A stretch of 64,000 nucleotides of DNA from Collinsella sp. (GTDB lineage Bacteria > Actinomycetota > Coriobacteriia > Coriobacteriales > Coriobacteriaceae): assembly GCA_019419585.1 (NCBI GenBank), contig DXZQ01000008.1, positions 25,859-89,858 of the forward strand, written 5' to 3'. This document shows positions 36,890-45,246 of the stretch, in pieces (within the stretch, counting starts at the first letter, position 1; every line of letters begins with the position of its first letter). The notes under the pieces are model-generated. The model saw only the letters and a program-made list of their open reading frames with translations. It did no database searches and was not told the origin of the DNA. A program made the position numbers and the translations under genes.

Positions 36890-36951
36890 TTTTGGGGTGG
36901 GGCTCGCTGCTATCATGGACAACGTTGAATTTCTACGAAGGAGCAGGGCAT

Positions 36952-38811
36952 ATGGCGATTCTTTTGGGATGCGATTCCGTCAGCCTAGAGTTTCCCACCA
37001 AGCATATTTTTAATAGCGTAACGCTCGGCGTGGGCGAGGGCGACCGTATTGGTATTGTCGGCAAAAACGGCGACGGCAAGTCGACGCTGCTGAGTGTACT
37101 CGCCGGCACGCTGGAGCCCGACGACGGCCGCGTGACGCATCGCCGCGGCACCACGATCGGCCTGCTCGGCCAAAAGGACAACCTGGTCGATACCGACACC
37201 GTGCATCATGCTGTCGTCGGTGACACGCCTGAGTACGAGTGGGCCTCGAGCCCGCGTACACGTCAGATCCTCGCTGGCCTTATTAGCGATGTGCCCTGGG
37301 AGGGCATGGTGGGCGAGCTTTCGGGCGGCCAGCGCCGTCGTGTGGACCTCGCGCGCCTGCTGATCGGTGACTACGACGTGCTCATGCTCGACGAGCCCAC
37401 CAACCACCTGGACATGCGTACCATCAACTGGCTTGCACGCCATCTTAAGGCTCGCTGGCAGCGCGGCCAGGGCGCCATGCTCGTGGTCACGCACGATCGC
37501 TGGTTCTTGGACGAGGTCTGCACTAGCATGTGGGAGGTCCACGACGGCCAGGTCGACCCCTTCGAGGGCGGTTACTCCGCATATATCCTTCAGCGCGTGG
37601 AGCGCGACCGCATGGCCGCGGTTACCGAGGAGCGCCGTCGCAACATGGCGCGCAAGGAGCTTGCATGGCTGAGCCGTGGCGCCCAGGCCCGTTCCACTAA
37701 GCCCAAGTTTCGCGTGGAAGCCGCCCGCGAGCTGATCGCCGACGTGCCGCCCGTGCGCGACGAGCTGGAGCTCAAGCGCCTCGCCGTGAGTCGCCTGGGC
37801 AAACAGGTCATCGACGTGATCGACGTGGACGCCGGCTATGCCGATACCGACGGCGCGCCCAAGCAGGTGCTCTCCGATGTGACCTGGCTTATCGGCGCGG
37901 GCGACCGCTATGGTCTGCTGGGTGAGAACGGCGCCGGCAAGTCGACCTTGCTCGACGTGATTCAGGGCAAGATCGCGCCCCTGCGCGGTCGCGTGAAGAT
38001 TGGCCAGACGGTGCGCTTTGGCGTGCTGTCGCAGCGGCTCGAGGAACTCGAGCCCTACATGGGCGACACGATTCGCGAGGTGCTCAGCAACTATAAGAAG
38101 TACTACGTCATAGACGGCAAGGAGACTTCGCCCGAGAAGCTTTGCGAGCGTCTGGGCTTTTCGACGCAGCAGCTCTGGAGCCGCATCGGCGACCTTTCGG
38201 GCGGCCAGCGCCGCCGCCTGTCGCTGTTGCTGACGATCCTAGACGAACCCAACGTGCTCATCTTGGACGAGCCCGGCAACGACCTGGATACCGATATGCT
38301 GGCGATTGTCGAGGACCTGCTCGACGGCTGGCCCGGCACGCTGATTCTGGTGACGCACGACCGCTTTTTGATGGAGCGCGTGACTGACCAGCAGTGGGCG
38401 CTGCTCGATGGCCATCTGACGCATATGCCTGGCGGCGTCGACCAGTACCTGCGCCTGTGCAACGCCACCGCCGAGGGCGAGCCCGTGGGTGCACCGAGCG
38501 CCAAGACCGGCACGTTTGACACCGGTGCCGCGGCGGCTGCGGCCGAAAAGCCCAAGTCGAGCGGCCAGCCCAATGGCCTTTCCAACGCCGAACGCCAGAA
38601 GCTTCGCCGCGAGGTGAGCTCGCTCGAGCGCAAAATGGAGACGCAGCGCGCCCGCGTGGAGGAGGCCGAGGCCGCGATGGCTCAGGTCGATCCCACCAAC
38701 TACACGGCGCTGGGCGAGCAGCAGGCAAAGATCGACGAGGCACACGCCGCCATGGACGAGTTGGAGATGGCGTGGCTCGAGGCGAGCGAGAGGCTCGAGG
38801 GCGAGGAGTAG
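36952..38811 (+). CDS. ABC-F family ATPase, Uup-like
   Basis: 619 residues; ATG 36952 follows GAAGGAGCAG. Two ABC domains are joined by an ABC-F linker: Walker A G-K-N-G-D-G-K-S-T (~38) and G-E-N-G-A-G-K-S-T (~330), and two L-S-G-G-Q-R-R-R signatures. Walker B/D-loops are L-D-E-P-T-N-H-L-D and L-D-E-P-G-N-D-L-D; the latter resembles Uup. A C-terminal coiled coil (~550-615) also fits Uup. There are no membrane segments. ABC-F proteins work on ribosomes or branched DNA rather than in transport; the exact role is not decided. A HAD gene follows seven bases later. Confidence 0.9.
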   Translation: MAILLGCDSVSLEFPTKHIFNSVTLGVGEGDRIGIVGKNGDGKSTLLSVLAGTLEPDDGRVTHRRGTTIGLLGQKDNLVDTDTVHHAVVGDTPEYEWASSPRTRQILAGLISDVPWEGMVGELSGGQRRRVDLARLLIGDYDVLMLDEPTNHLDMRTINWLARHLKARWQRGQGAMLVVTHDRWFLDEVCTSMWEVHDGQVDPFEGGYSAYILQRVERDRMAAVTEERRRNMARKELAWLSRGAQARSTKPKFRVEAARELIADVPPVRDELELKRLAVSRLGKQVIDVIDVDAGYADTDGAPKQVLSDVTWLIGAGDRYGLLGENGAGKSTLLDVIQGKIAPLRGRVKIGQTVRFGVLSQRLEELEPYMGDTIREVLSNYKKYYVIDGKETSPEKLCERLGFSTQQLWSRIGDLSGGQRRRLSLLLTILDEPNVLILDEPGNDLDTDMLAIVEDLLDGWPGTLILVTHDRFLMERVTDQQWALLDGHLTHMPGGVDQYLRLCNATAEGEPVGAPSAKTGTFDTGAAAAAAEKPKSSGQPNGLSNAERQKLRREVSSLERKMETQRARVEEAEAAMAQVDPTNYTALGEQQAKIDEAHAAMDELEMAWLEASERLEGEE

Positions 38812-38817
38812 GCGAGG

Positions 38818-39588
38818 ATGATCAAGGCCGCGTTTTTCGATATCGACGGCACGTTGCTGAGCTTTAAGACCCATCGGATTCCGGCGTCGGCGCAGCAGGT
38901 GCTCGACAGCTTTCATGAGCAGGGGATCGCGTGCGTGATCGCCACGGGCCGTCCGACCTACCAGATGCCGGACTGGCTGTTCGACTTGGGCTGGGATGCG
39001 TACATTACGCTCTCGGGCCAGCACTGTTTTGATGCCGAGGGCGTCTACCGTAGCTGCCCGATTGACCCGGACGACGTTGCGGTGATTGTGGACCAGGTGG
39101 CCGAGGGGTGCTACGACTCGCTGTGCATGCAGGGCGAGAACTCCTTTGTGAACTGCCTGTCCGAGCGCGTGGTGACGGCCGGCAGCAACGCGGGAATCGT
39201 CTACCACAAGGAGCCGTTTGAGCACGCTTTTGACGCGCCGGTCTACCAGTTCTGCGCCTTTGTGGACCCGGCCGACGAGCATATCGTGACCGATGCCGTG
39301 TCGCATTCGCTCACTACGCGCTGGTGCGATCTGTTCTGCGATATTATCCCTGCCAACGGCGGTAAGGACTTGGGCGTGGCGGCGACGCTGGAGCGCCTGG
39401 GTGTCGACGCGAGCGAGGCGATCGCCTTTGGCGACGGCGAGAACGACCTGTCGATGTTTTCTGCCGTGGGCACGAGTGTGGCCATGGGCAACGCGCAGGA
39501 GACCGTGAAAGCTGCAGCGACCTATGTGACGACCGCCGTGGATGACGACGGCATCTACAACGCCGCCAAGCACTTTGGGCTACTGTAG
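38818..39588 (+). CDS. Cof-type HAD phosphatase
   Basis: 256 residues. D-I-D-G-T-L-L (residues 8-14), A-T-G-R near 42, N-G-G-K-D near 180 and G-D-G-E-N-D near 203 are the four HAD motifs in Cof/YidA style, with a C2-type cap between. Such enzymes dephosphorylate small sugar phosphates or cofactors such as FMN; the substrate is undetermined. The seven-base gap to the ABC-F gene suggests one operon. Confidence 0.9.
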   Translation: MIKAAFFDIDGTLLSFKTHRIPASAQQVLDSFHEQGIACVIATGRPTYQMPDWLFDLGWDAYITLSGQHCFDAEGVYRSCPIDPDDVAVIVDQVAEGCYDSLCMQGENSFVNCLSERVVTAGSNAGIVYHKEPFEHAFDAPVYQFCAFVDPADEHIVTDAVSHSLTTRWCDLFCDIIPANGGKDLGVAATLERLGVDASEAIAFGDGENDLSMFSAVGTSVAMGNAQETVKAAATYVTTAVDDDGIYNAAKHFGLL

Positions 39589-39599
39589 CTGCGGCCGGC

Positions 39600-39660
39600 A
39601 CTTAGGGACGTTCCTTTTCCGCCGGCAGCTGGGGACACTCCTTGCGGGGCGTCCCCATTT
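39600..39660. repeat. GGGACG-type repeat after the Cof phosphatase
   Basis: TTAGGGACGTTCC (39602-39614) and GGGGACACTCC...GGGGCGTCCCC (39634-39656) are parts of the GGGAC palindrome families. They are arranged as two short imperfect hairpins without a T-run. Confidence 0.45.
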
Positions 39661-39795
39661 TGTTTTCGTCCCGCATGTTTTGTGAAACACGGCTAACTTT
39701 TAGGCAAAGTAGTAAGACATGGGCAACTTTTGCGGTAAAGTAAATCAAGCAAAAGTATCCAAAGGCTAACTAGAAGCCATCGCGAAAGGCGGCCC

Positions 39796-40173
39796 ATGGC
39801 CCTGCGTGAATCCGGAGAAGACTATCTCGAATCGATCTACGTTCTATCGGAACGTCAGGGCATCGTGCGCTCGATCGACGTTGCCGAATACTTGGGCGTA
39901 ACCAAAGCAAGCGTCTCTAAAGCCATGGCGGCCTTGGAGAGCACCGGCTACGTGGAGATGGGCAAACGCGACGTGCATCTGACGGAACGCGGTCTTGAGG
40001 TTGCCCGTCAAATGTGGGAGCGCCACTGCTTTTTTGTAGGTCTGCTAGAGGACGCAGGCGTAACGCCCGAGGTCGCGTCGCAAGAGGGCTGCCACATGGA
40101 GCACTGCCTGAGCGAGGAGAGCTTCGAGAAGCTAAGATCGATGCTGAGACGGGGCAGCGACCGGGATCAGTAA
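39796..40173 (+). CDS. DtxR/MntR-family metal-dependent repressor (short)
   Basis: 125 residues. The winged helix has G-V-T-K-A-S-V-S-K-A-M as recognition helix, followed by L-T-E-R-G-L-E-V-A. The metal-binding dimerisation part carries H (E-R-H-C-F-F) and C-H-M-E-H, as in MntR/IdeR. It lacks the SH3-like third domain, as MntR proteins do. Mn or Fe is the likely co-repressor. Upstream (39700-39775) TTTAGGCAAAG and repeated GCTAAC words could be operator half-sites. Immediately downstream lies a very large palindrome. Confidence 0.85.
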   Translation: MALRESGEDYLESIYVLSERQGIVRSIDVAEYLGVTKASVSKAMAALESTGYVEMGKRDVHLTERGLEVARQMWERHCFFVGLLEDAGVTPEVASQEGCHMEHCLSEESFEKLRSMLRRGSDRDQ

Positions 40174-40251
40174 CCCCACCAACCAAGTCCAACTCAGACA
40201 AGGAACCCCGCCAGCAAGTGATGCCCAAGAACCGCCAGTTGTGTCGCCGCA

Positions 40252-40380
40252 GGCCGGGGCCGGGCTTGGTTTTGAAAACATTCCGCAGACCAGAATCGCC
40301 CCCGTTCGTAGCTCCGAAGGAGCAGAACGGGGGCGATTCATTGGTCGAGGACGTTTTCAAAACCAAGCCCGGCCCCGGCC
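40252..40380. repeat. 129-nt nested palindrome
   Basis: The outer arms 40252-40279 and 40353-40380 are perfect 28-nt inverted repeats. The inner arms GAATCGCCCCCGTTC (40293-40307) and its exact inverse (40325-40339) enclose a GCTCC/GGAGC hairpin (40311-40323). The bases between outer and inner arms are partly complementary as well. It fills the gap between convergent genes (dtxR-type and P-type ATPase) and could terminate both, but it is far longer than a terminator needs to be. Confidence 0.85.
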
Positions 40381-40396
40381 GGTGGGACCACAGGCG

Positions 40397-42349
40397 CTAC
40401 AGGTTCTTGACACCCATCGCGCGCATGGCGTTCAGGATGGCGATGATCGCCACGCCCACGTCGCCAAAGACGGCAAGCCACATATTGGCGATGCCCAGCG
40501 CTGCCAGCACAAGGATCAGCAGCTTAATGCCCAGCGCAAAGATGATGTTCTGCCAAACAATTGACATGGTCTTGCGCGCCACACGGATGGCATGGGCGAT
40601 GTTGGACGGCTTGTCATCCATGAGCACGACGTCGGCGGCCTCAATCGCGGCGTCGGAACCCATAGCGCCCATGGCAATACCAACGTCTGCGCGGGTGAGC
40701 ACGGGCGCATCGTTGATGCCGTCGCCGACAAAGGCGAGCTTGCCCTTGCCACTTTCGGCCGCGAGCAGCGCTTCAACACGCTCGACCTTGTCGCCCGGCA
40801 GCAGCTGCGCGTGGAACTCGTCGAGGCCGAGCTGCTTGGCCACAGACGCCGCAACCTCCTCGCGGTCGCCCGTGAGCATGACGGTGCGCTTGACGCCGGC
40901 GGCGTGCAGGTCGCGAATCGTTTGCTCCGCATCGACCTTGATGGTGTCGGCAATTACGATGTGGCCGGCATAGGTGCCGTCGACGAGCACGTGGAGGATC
41001 GTACCGACGACCTCGCAATTGGGAGCGTCGATACCGGCCGCAGCAAGCATCTTGGCGTTGCCGACGACGACATGTTTGCTGTCGATAGTCGCCGTCACGC
41101 CATGGCCCGCGTCGTTGGCGGAGTCGCTTACGCGCTTGGGATCGAGCTCGCCCTGGAAGGCGGTGCGCACCGACTGCGCGATGGGATGGTCGGAGAACGA
41201 CTCGGCGAGGGCTGCGACCTCGAGTAGCGACTGCTCGGTATAGCCTGCCTCGGGGTGCACCGCGACGACCGAGAACGTGCCGTTGGTGAGGGTGCCCGTC
41301 TTGTCAAAGACGACGGTGTCCACATCGGCGAGCGTCTCGAGGTAGTTGGAACTCTTGATGAGAACGCCCAGCTTGGACGCGCCGCCGATGCCGCCAAAGA
41401 AACAGAGCGGCACGCTGATCACGAGCGCACACGGGCAGCTGACGACCAGGAAGGTCAGGCCGCGCAGGATCCAGTCGGACCAGGCGCCGGTGACCAAACC
41501 GCCGCCGAGCGCGAGTACCGCGGCCGCGCCGGTGACGGCGGGCGTGTAGACGCGGGCGAAGCGCGTGATGAAGTTCTCGGTGCGCGCCTTCTTTTCGCTG
41601 GCATTCTCCACGAGTTCCAGGACGCGCGCGACGGTGGACTCGCCAAAGGGCTTGGTGGTGCGCACGTGGATGAGGCCCGTCATGTTGATGCAACCGCTGA
41701 TGATATCGTCTCCGGTTTTGGCCGGACGGGGGACTGACTCGCCAGTAAGGGCGGCGGTATCGAGCTGTGTCTCGCCTTCGACGATGATGCCGTCGATGGG
41801 CACGCGCTCGCCAGGCTTGACGACGATGACGGTGCCGACGGCGATGTCATCGGGGAAGACTTGCTCGAGCGTGCCGTCGGGCTGCTCGACGTTAGCGTAG
41901 TCGGGCGCGATGTCCATCATGGCACTGATCGACTTGCGGCTCTTGCCCACAGCGTATGCCTGGAACAGCTCGCCGACCTGGTAGAACAGCATGACGGCGG
42001 CGCCTTCGGCCATGTGCGGGTCGGTATCGGGGAAGAGCACCATGGCAAACGCGCCGATAGTCGCGACTGCCATAAGGAAACTCTCGTCGAAGGCCTTGCC
42101 GCGGCGGATGTTATTGAATGCCTTTTGCAGTACGTCGTATCCGGCAATCAAAAACGGCACGAGGAACAGCGCGAAGCTGGCGTAGATGTTGCCGGGCTCC
42201 CCAAATGCGATAGTGAGGGCGCCGAGCTCGTCGAGGGCATAAACAACGGCAAAAACGCCCAGTGCTACCAGGATGCGGTTGCGCTTGTGCTCAAGGGACT
42301 CTTTCTTCTTGCGCTTCTTCTTTTTCTTTTTGGGATCGGCGGCTGCCAT
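40397..42349 (-). CDS. Zinc/cadmium-type P1B-ATPase
   Basis: 650 residues. The start ATG 42349 has GGGAGG upstream. A Lys-rich N-terminus (K-K-K-K-K-K-R-K-K-K) replaces the usual N-terminal HMA domain, which is encoded separately next door. Motifs include L-T-G-E-S-V-P, the metal-site S-C-P-C-A-L in the sixth membrane helix, D-K-T-G-T-L-T (phosphorylated Asp), S-D-H-P-I and G-D-G-I-N-D-A-P. C-P-C and the SmtB-type regulator favour export of Zn, Cd or Pb. A repressor operator lies 24-44 bases upstream of the start. Confidence 0.93.
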   Translation of the reverse strand: MAAADPKKKKKKRKKKESLEHKRNRILVALGVFAVVYALDELGALTIAFGEPGNIYASFALFLVPFLIAGYDVLQKAFNNIRRGKAFDESFLMAVATIGAFAMVLFPDTDPHMAEGAAVMLFYQVGELFQAYAVGKSRKSISAMMDIAPDYANVEQPDGTLEQVFPDDIAVGTVIVVKPGERVPIDGIIVEGETQLDTAALTGESVPRPAKTGDDIISGCINMTGLIHVRTTKPFGESTVARVLELVENASEKKARTENFITRFARVYTPAVTGAAAVLALGGGLVTGAWSDWILRGLTFLVVSCPCALVISVPLCFFGGIGGASKLGVLIKSSNYLETLADVDTVVFDKTGTLTNGTFSVVAVHPEAGYTEQSLLEVAALAESFSDHPIAQSVRTAFQGELDPKRVSDSANDAGHGVTATIDSKHVVVGNAKMLAAAGIDAPNCEVVGTILHVLVDGTYAGHIVIADTIKVDAEQTIRDLHAAGVKRTVMLTGDREEVAASVAKQLGLDEFHAQLLPGDKVERVEALLAAESGKGKLAFVGDGINDAPVLTRADVGIAMGAMGSDAAIEAADVVLMDDKPSNIAHAIRVARKTMSIVWQNIIFALGIKLLILVLAALGIANMWLAVFGDVGVAIIAILNAMRAMGVKNL

Positions 42350-42372
42350 GATTCAAACCTCCCATTTGAGTG

Positions 42373-42393
42373 TATGAACACTTGCTCATATAA
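42373..42393. promoter_or_regulatory. ArsR/SmtB-type operator upstream of the P-type ATPase
   Basis: TATGAACACTTGCTCATATAA matches, apart from three bases in the middle, the two operator copies at the repressor gene (43110-43166). Imperfect TGAAC...GCTCA symmetry fits SmtB/CzrA sites. Confidence 0.7.
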
Positions 42394-42448
42394 TTTCGCG
42401 AGCAAAGGCCGCGGCAAGCGCGGCCTCGCAGGTCAACGTATGCGCGGG

Positions 42449-42667
42449 TTAGAGAATGATCTCGCAGTCCGGCTCGGCGTCGGCGGTGAACTCAACGACG
42501 CGGTCCAGGACCTCGTCGAACTTGGCGTCGTCGGCCTCGAGCGTCAGCTTCTGGGTCATAAAGTTGACCGAAACGGACTTGACGCCCTCGAGCTTGGCAA
42601 GTTCGTCCTGAAGCTCGCGCGCGCAGTTGGCGCAATCGATCTCGTCGAGCTTAAACTGCTTTTTCAT
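42449..42667 (-). CDS. Stand-alone HMA-domain metallochaperone
   Basis: 72 residues, one ferredoxin-like heavy-metal-associated domain. The metal loop is D-C-A-N-C (residues 11-15), with the preceding acidic D-E-I-D that is typical of zinc- or cadmium-handling HMA domains. It is encoded between the repressor and the P-type ATPase, which itself lacks an HMA domain. It most likely delivers Zn(II)/Cd(II) to the pump or acts in trans as its regulatory domain. AAGGAA precedes the start. Confidence 0.88.
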   Translation of the reverse strand: MKKQFKLDEIDCANCARELQDELAKLEGVKSVSVNFMTQKLTLEADDAKFDEVLDRVVEFTADAEPDCEIIL

Positions 42668-42730
42668 GGTGGGTTCCTTTCCCTGTGTTAGCGGTCTGGG
42701 TGCCGGCCGCGCTGATACCGTGGGTGATTG

Positions 42731-43096
42731 CTATTCGCAGATATGGCTCATGCCCTGGTTAAGCATGGTGTAGACGTGATCGTCGGCGAGCGAGTAGAGA
42801 ATGTTGCGGCCGTCGCGGCGGAACTTGACCAGGTGCGACTGCTTAAGCGTGCGCAGCTGGTGCGATACTGCCGACTGCGAGGTTGCGGTCGCCTCGGCGA
42901 TGTCGGCCACGCAGAGCTCGCGGCCCATGAGGGCATAGAGAATCTTGATGCGTGTGGTGTCGCTGAAGACCTTGAACAGGTCGGCCAGGTCGTACAACAG
43001 CTCCTCGTCGGGAAGGTCCTCGGGCGAGCAGGTGGTGGGGACGATCGGCTCGGTGGCCTCGATGCCAGTCTTTGTTTCATCAGCGTGGCTGCTCAT
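42731..43096 (-). CDS. ArsR/SmtB-family zinc-responsive repressor
   Basis: 121 residues. The winged helix has S-Q-S-A-V-S-H-Q-L-R-T-L. The C-terminal helix has D-x-H-x10-H-x2-E (D-D-H-V...H-I-C-E), the complete alpha-5 zinc site of SmtB/CzrA. The alpha-3 motif is E-L-C-V-A-D with one Cys instead of the two of CadC, so an alpha-5 zinc sensor is favoured. It is first in a likely operon repressor-chaperone-ATPase. Its own promoter carries two operator copies. Confidence 0.92.
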   Translation of the reverse strand: MSSHADETKTGIEATEPIVPTTCSPEDLPDEELLYDLADLFKVFSDTTRIKILYALMGRELCVADIAEATATSQSAVSHQLRTLKQSHLVKFRRDGRNILYSLADDHVYTMLNQGMSHICE

Positions 43097-43109
43097 TGCA
43101 ACATCCTTT

Positions 43110-43166
43110 CATATGAACATGCGCTCATATAACTTACTTCCGATTATATGAGCGCATGTTCATATG
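43110..43166. promoter_or_regulatory. Twin operators of the zinc repressor
   Basis: A 23-nt site (43110-43132, containing TATGAACATGCGCTCATATA) is repeated as an exact inverse at 43144-43166 with 11 bases between. Each half has TGAAC/GCTCA dyad symmetry. They lie immediately upstream of the repressor start, consistent with autoregulation. Confidence 0.8.
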
Positions 43167-43247
43167 TCAATACTATTTACGTTAATTTCGATGACTGCTT
43201 GCCGCCTCTGCGATTTTCTGCGGGTTGGGAGACATCGACGCAATGCT

Positions 43248-43466
43248 CGCCAACATATTTCGAGATGTTCGGCCAGCATGCTAAGAAAGCCACCTTGAGA
43301 AGCATTAGAACTGTTCATATTTGTACTTTATCGTGTTAAATACCGCGAGAATCAGTTCTTCCTCTACGGGAGTTCCTGCAGAATCAGTTTTATCTAAAGT
43401 TATATTGAGCATTGCTGCAGCCAATCTGGCACATCGGTGGCCGAATAAGTCGAAAAATGTAGGTGG
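43248..43466. repeat. Inverted pair of a ~28-bp motif (left of the DUF559-like gene)
   Basis: A motif at 43248-43273 (CGCCAACATATTTCGAGATG...) recurs in inverse at 43439-43466. Both can encode a peptide with the core P-T-F/Y-F-E/D-L/M-F-G: S-P-T-Y-F-E-M-F-G-Q on the plus strand and P-P-T-F-F-D-L-F-G-H on the minus strand. The minus-strand frame continues into an open stretch (ATG 43412 to stop 43305, M-L-N-I-T-L-D-K-T-D...) that looks coding and may be a gene remnant. A second inverted pair lies at 44909-45097. Confidence 0.55.
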
Positions 43467-43485
43467 ACATCCGCAGAGATCGCCT

Positions 43486-44694
43486 TTAGAAGAGCGAATT
43501 CTCAATTAGATCAATAATCGTGTCGTCTTCCGTGCGGTTTCCATCGATTTTTGCGAACATGTCGCATTCCCAAGGCCCATTGATTTCCTCAGCAAGGGCC
43601 CCGACGTGTTGCATGTCGTCGGGTTCTGGCACATCGTTGATGCTCGGGTCATCAGCTTGCGGATATTGGCTTGCAATTTCGCGCTTGGCGGCCTCTTCTT
43701 CTTTGAGTGTCTCCAGGACGCGGCGACCGTATTCGAAGTAGCGCCGCAAGACAAATTGACGAAGAGTTTCTTGCAGGATGGCGAAGTTATCCGGGAGTCG
43801 ACCGGGCCATATCTTCTCGCGAATGCGAATCGCTTCCATGACCCGCCTAAAAGCGGACTGCTTGAAAAACGAATGACGACTAACTGTGATAACGGCATAT
43901 CCCATGTTTCGCAGCGTGTTTCGGCGTTCCTCGTCAATTGATTGCTGTTCGGGCTCGTCGTGGTAAAAGCCGTTGTATTCGATATCGGTCATCGAATTTT
44001 CGAGCAGCGCGTCGAGGTAGAAAACCGTCCGTCGCGTTAGGGCGGCGTATCTTTTGGGGACTGGGATCGGATAGTCCGTTTTGATAGCGCGTATGGCTAA
44101 GCCACCCATTGACTTGGGCATTGTCAGCATCATGACAAACGCCGTTTCGAGTGGGGAGCGACAGCCTTCGCGTACATAAGAAAGTGCCTTAAGTGCTTTA
44201 TTAGATCCACGATACCCCGATGCCTCTGAAAAGAAGGCTCTGAGCTCTTCAACGCTGGTTAGGGCTGGGCGCTCGCGATATTGAGTTTCGTCGGACGTTC
44301 CAAGCGCGTAGGAGCCGCAGATTTCAAAGTAATACTCAACGAGCTCCGAAAGGTTGAGGTCGGCTGCTGCTTCTAACGCGCACAGCTTGATATCGACGAT
44401 GTAAACGTTCGGCTCGAGTTCTAGGTAGCTTTCTGCATCAAACGTATAGCGCGTGCAGTGGCAGATGCAGCCCTTGCGGTGCCTTTTGGCATTATTGGAA
44501 AACGTCAGCACATGGATGCTTTCAGAATCGACATTCTTTCTGTTGAGCCATGCTCGCGCCGCTTCCAGGTTGGACGTGGTCGGCGCAGACACCTTGATCT
44601 TTTCCATAGGTATGGGATCGGTCGCGTGGCTTGCGAGCGAGCTGACTGTTTGGTATACAGCGCGTGCCGTGGTATGTGACAGAACGATTCCCAT
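43486..44694 (-). CDS. DUF559/Vsr-like endonuclease-fold protein
   Basis: 402 residues. The N-terminal part contains C-H-C-T-R-Y, and a middle segment (I-V-D-I-K-L-C-A-L-E-A-A) corresponds to the V-T-S-x-x-R-T-L-x-D-L block of actinobacterial DUF559/AbiEi-like proteins. The C-terminal nuclease-like domain begins S-P-L-E-T, followed by Y-L-D-A-L-L, D-I-E-Y-N-G-F-Y-H and G-Y-A-V-I-T-V-S, matching the E, D, E-x-D/N-G-x-H and C-terminal strand pattern of Vsr/DUF559 folds. Function is unknown. A paralogue is at 53.1 kb. GC is lower than the window average, and inverted motif pairs flank it on both sides. Confidence 0.65.
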   Translation of the reverse strand: MGIVLSHTTARAVYQTVSSLASHATDPIPMEKIKVSAPTTSNLEAARAWLNRKNVDSESIHVLTFSNNAKRHRKGCICHCTRYTFDAESYLELEPNVYIVDIKLCALEAAADLNLSELVEYYFEICGSYALGTSDETQYRERPALTSVEELRAFFSEASGYRGSNKALKALSYVREGCRSPLETAFVMMLTMPKSMGGLAIRAIKTDYPIPVPKRYAALTRRTVFYLDALLENSMTDIEYNGFYHDEPEQQSIDEERRNTLRNMGYAVITVSRHSFFKQSAFRRVMEAIRIREKIWPGRLPDNFAILQETLRQFVLRRYFEYGRRVLETLKEEEAAKREIASQYPQADDPSINDVPEPDDMQHVGALAEEINGPWECDMFAKIDGNRTEDDTIIDLIENSLF

Positions 44695-44908
44695 ACGCGC
44701 ATGATGGCATAGCGGACGCCATATACGCTCGAAACTTCGGGCAACGGTATTGGGGCGCGGCTTATCTTCTGCGAACGGTGGGTTTTTGAGCTGTCGTATT
44801 GAGGGGGGCAGCTTCAGCTGGGGAGGTTTCTGTCGGCTGCCCCATTTTGGTGATCTTTAGTTGCGGATTCGTAGCTTCTAAGCGTTTTTGCCGACCGCTC
44901 AGATGCCT

Positions 44909-45097
44909 CACCAACATAATTTGAGTTATTCGGCCTTATCCTATACGAATGGTGCGATCGCAACGTCCTATTCGAATTGATTCAGGTAGATTTATAGGGC
45001 TTGGTTGCGAAATTGGGGCGACTATAGCGCTCGATTGCGGTTCAAGGGGCCTCGACTAGTGGTTCAGCTGGCCGAACAACTCGAAAAAAGTAGGTGG
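44909..45097. repeat. Inverted pair of the ~28-bp motif (right of the DUF559-like gene)
   Basis: CACCAACATAATTTGAGTTA (from 44909, ending 44935) recurs in inverse at 45070-45097 (GGCCGAACAACTCG...GTAGGTGG). Both are related to the pair at 43248-43466. The minus-strand reading gives P-P-T-F-F-E-L-F-G-Q; the plus-strand copy reads P-T-stop-F-E-L-F-G. No gene is seen in the rest of 44695-45146. Confidence 0.55.
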
Positions 45098-45146
45098 GCC
45101 AACCTGCCGACTATGTGAAGCATGCGTATTTGCTCGTTTTGATTAA

Positions 45147-45180
45147 AACTAGGGTGCAGCCATAAGACTGCGCCCTAGTT
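45147..45180 (-). terminator. Terminator of the exonuclease gene
   Basis: AACTAGGGTGCAG (45147-45159) and CTGCGCCCTAGTT (45168-45180) form a stem with one mismatch. On the minus strand it is followed by TTTTAATC, 67 bases beyond the stop of the exonuclease gene. Confidence 0.75.
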
Positions 45181-45246
45181 TACTGCGTGCCGGTGCGTCC
45201 AGACGGATTGCACTGTGCCTGGCAGGCGCTCCCGCAGATGGATCGG

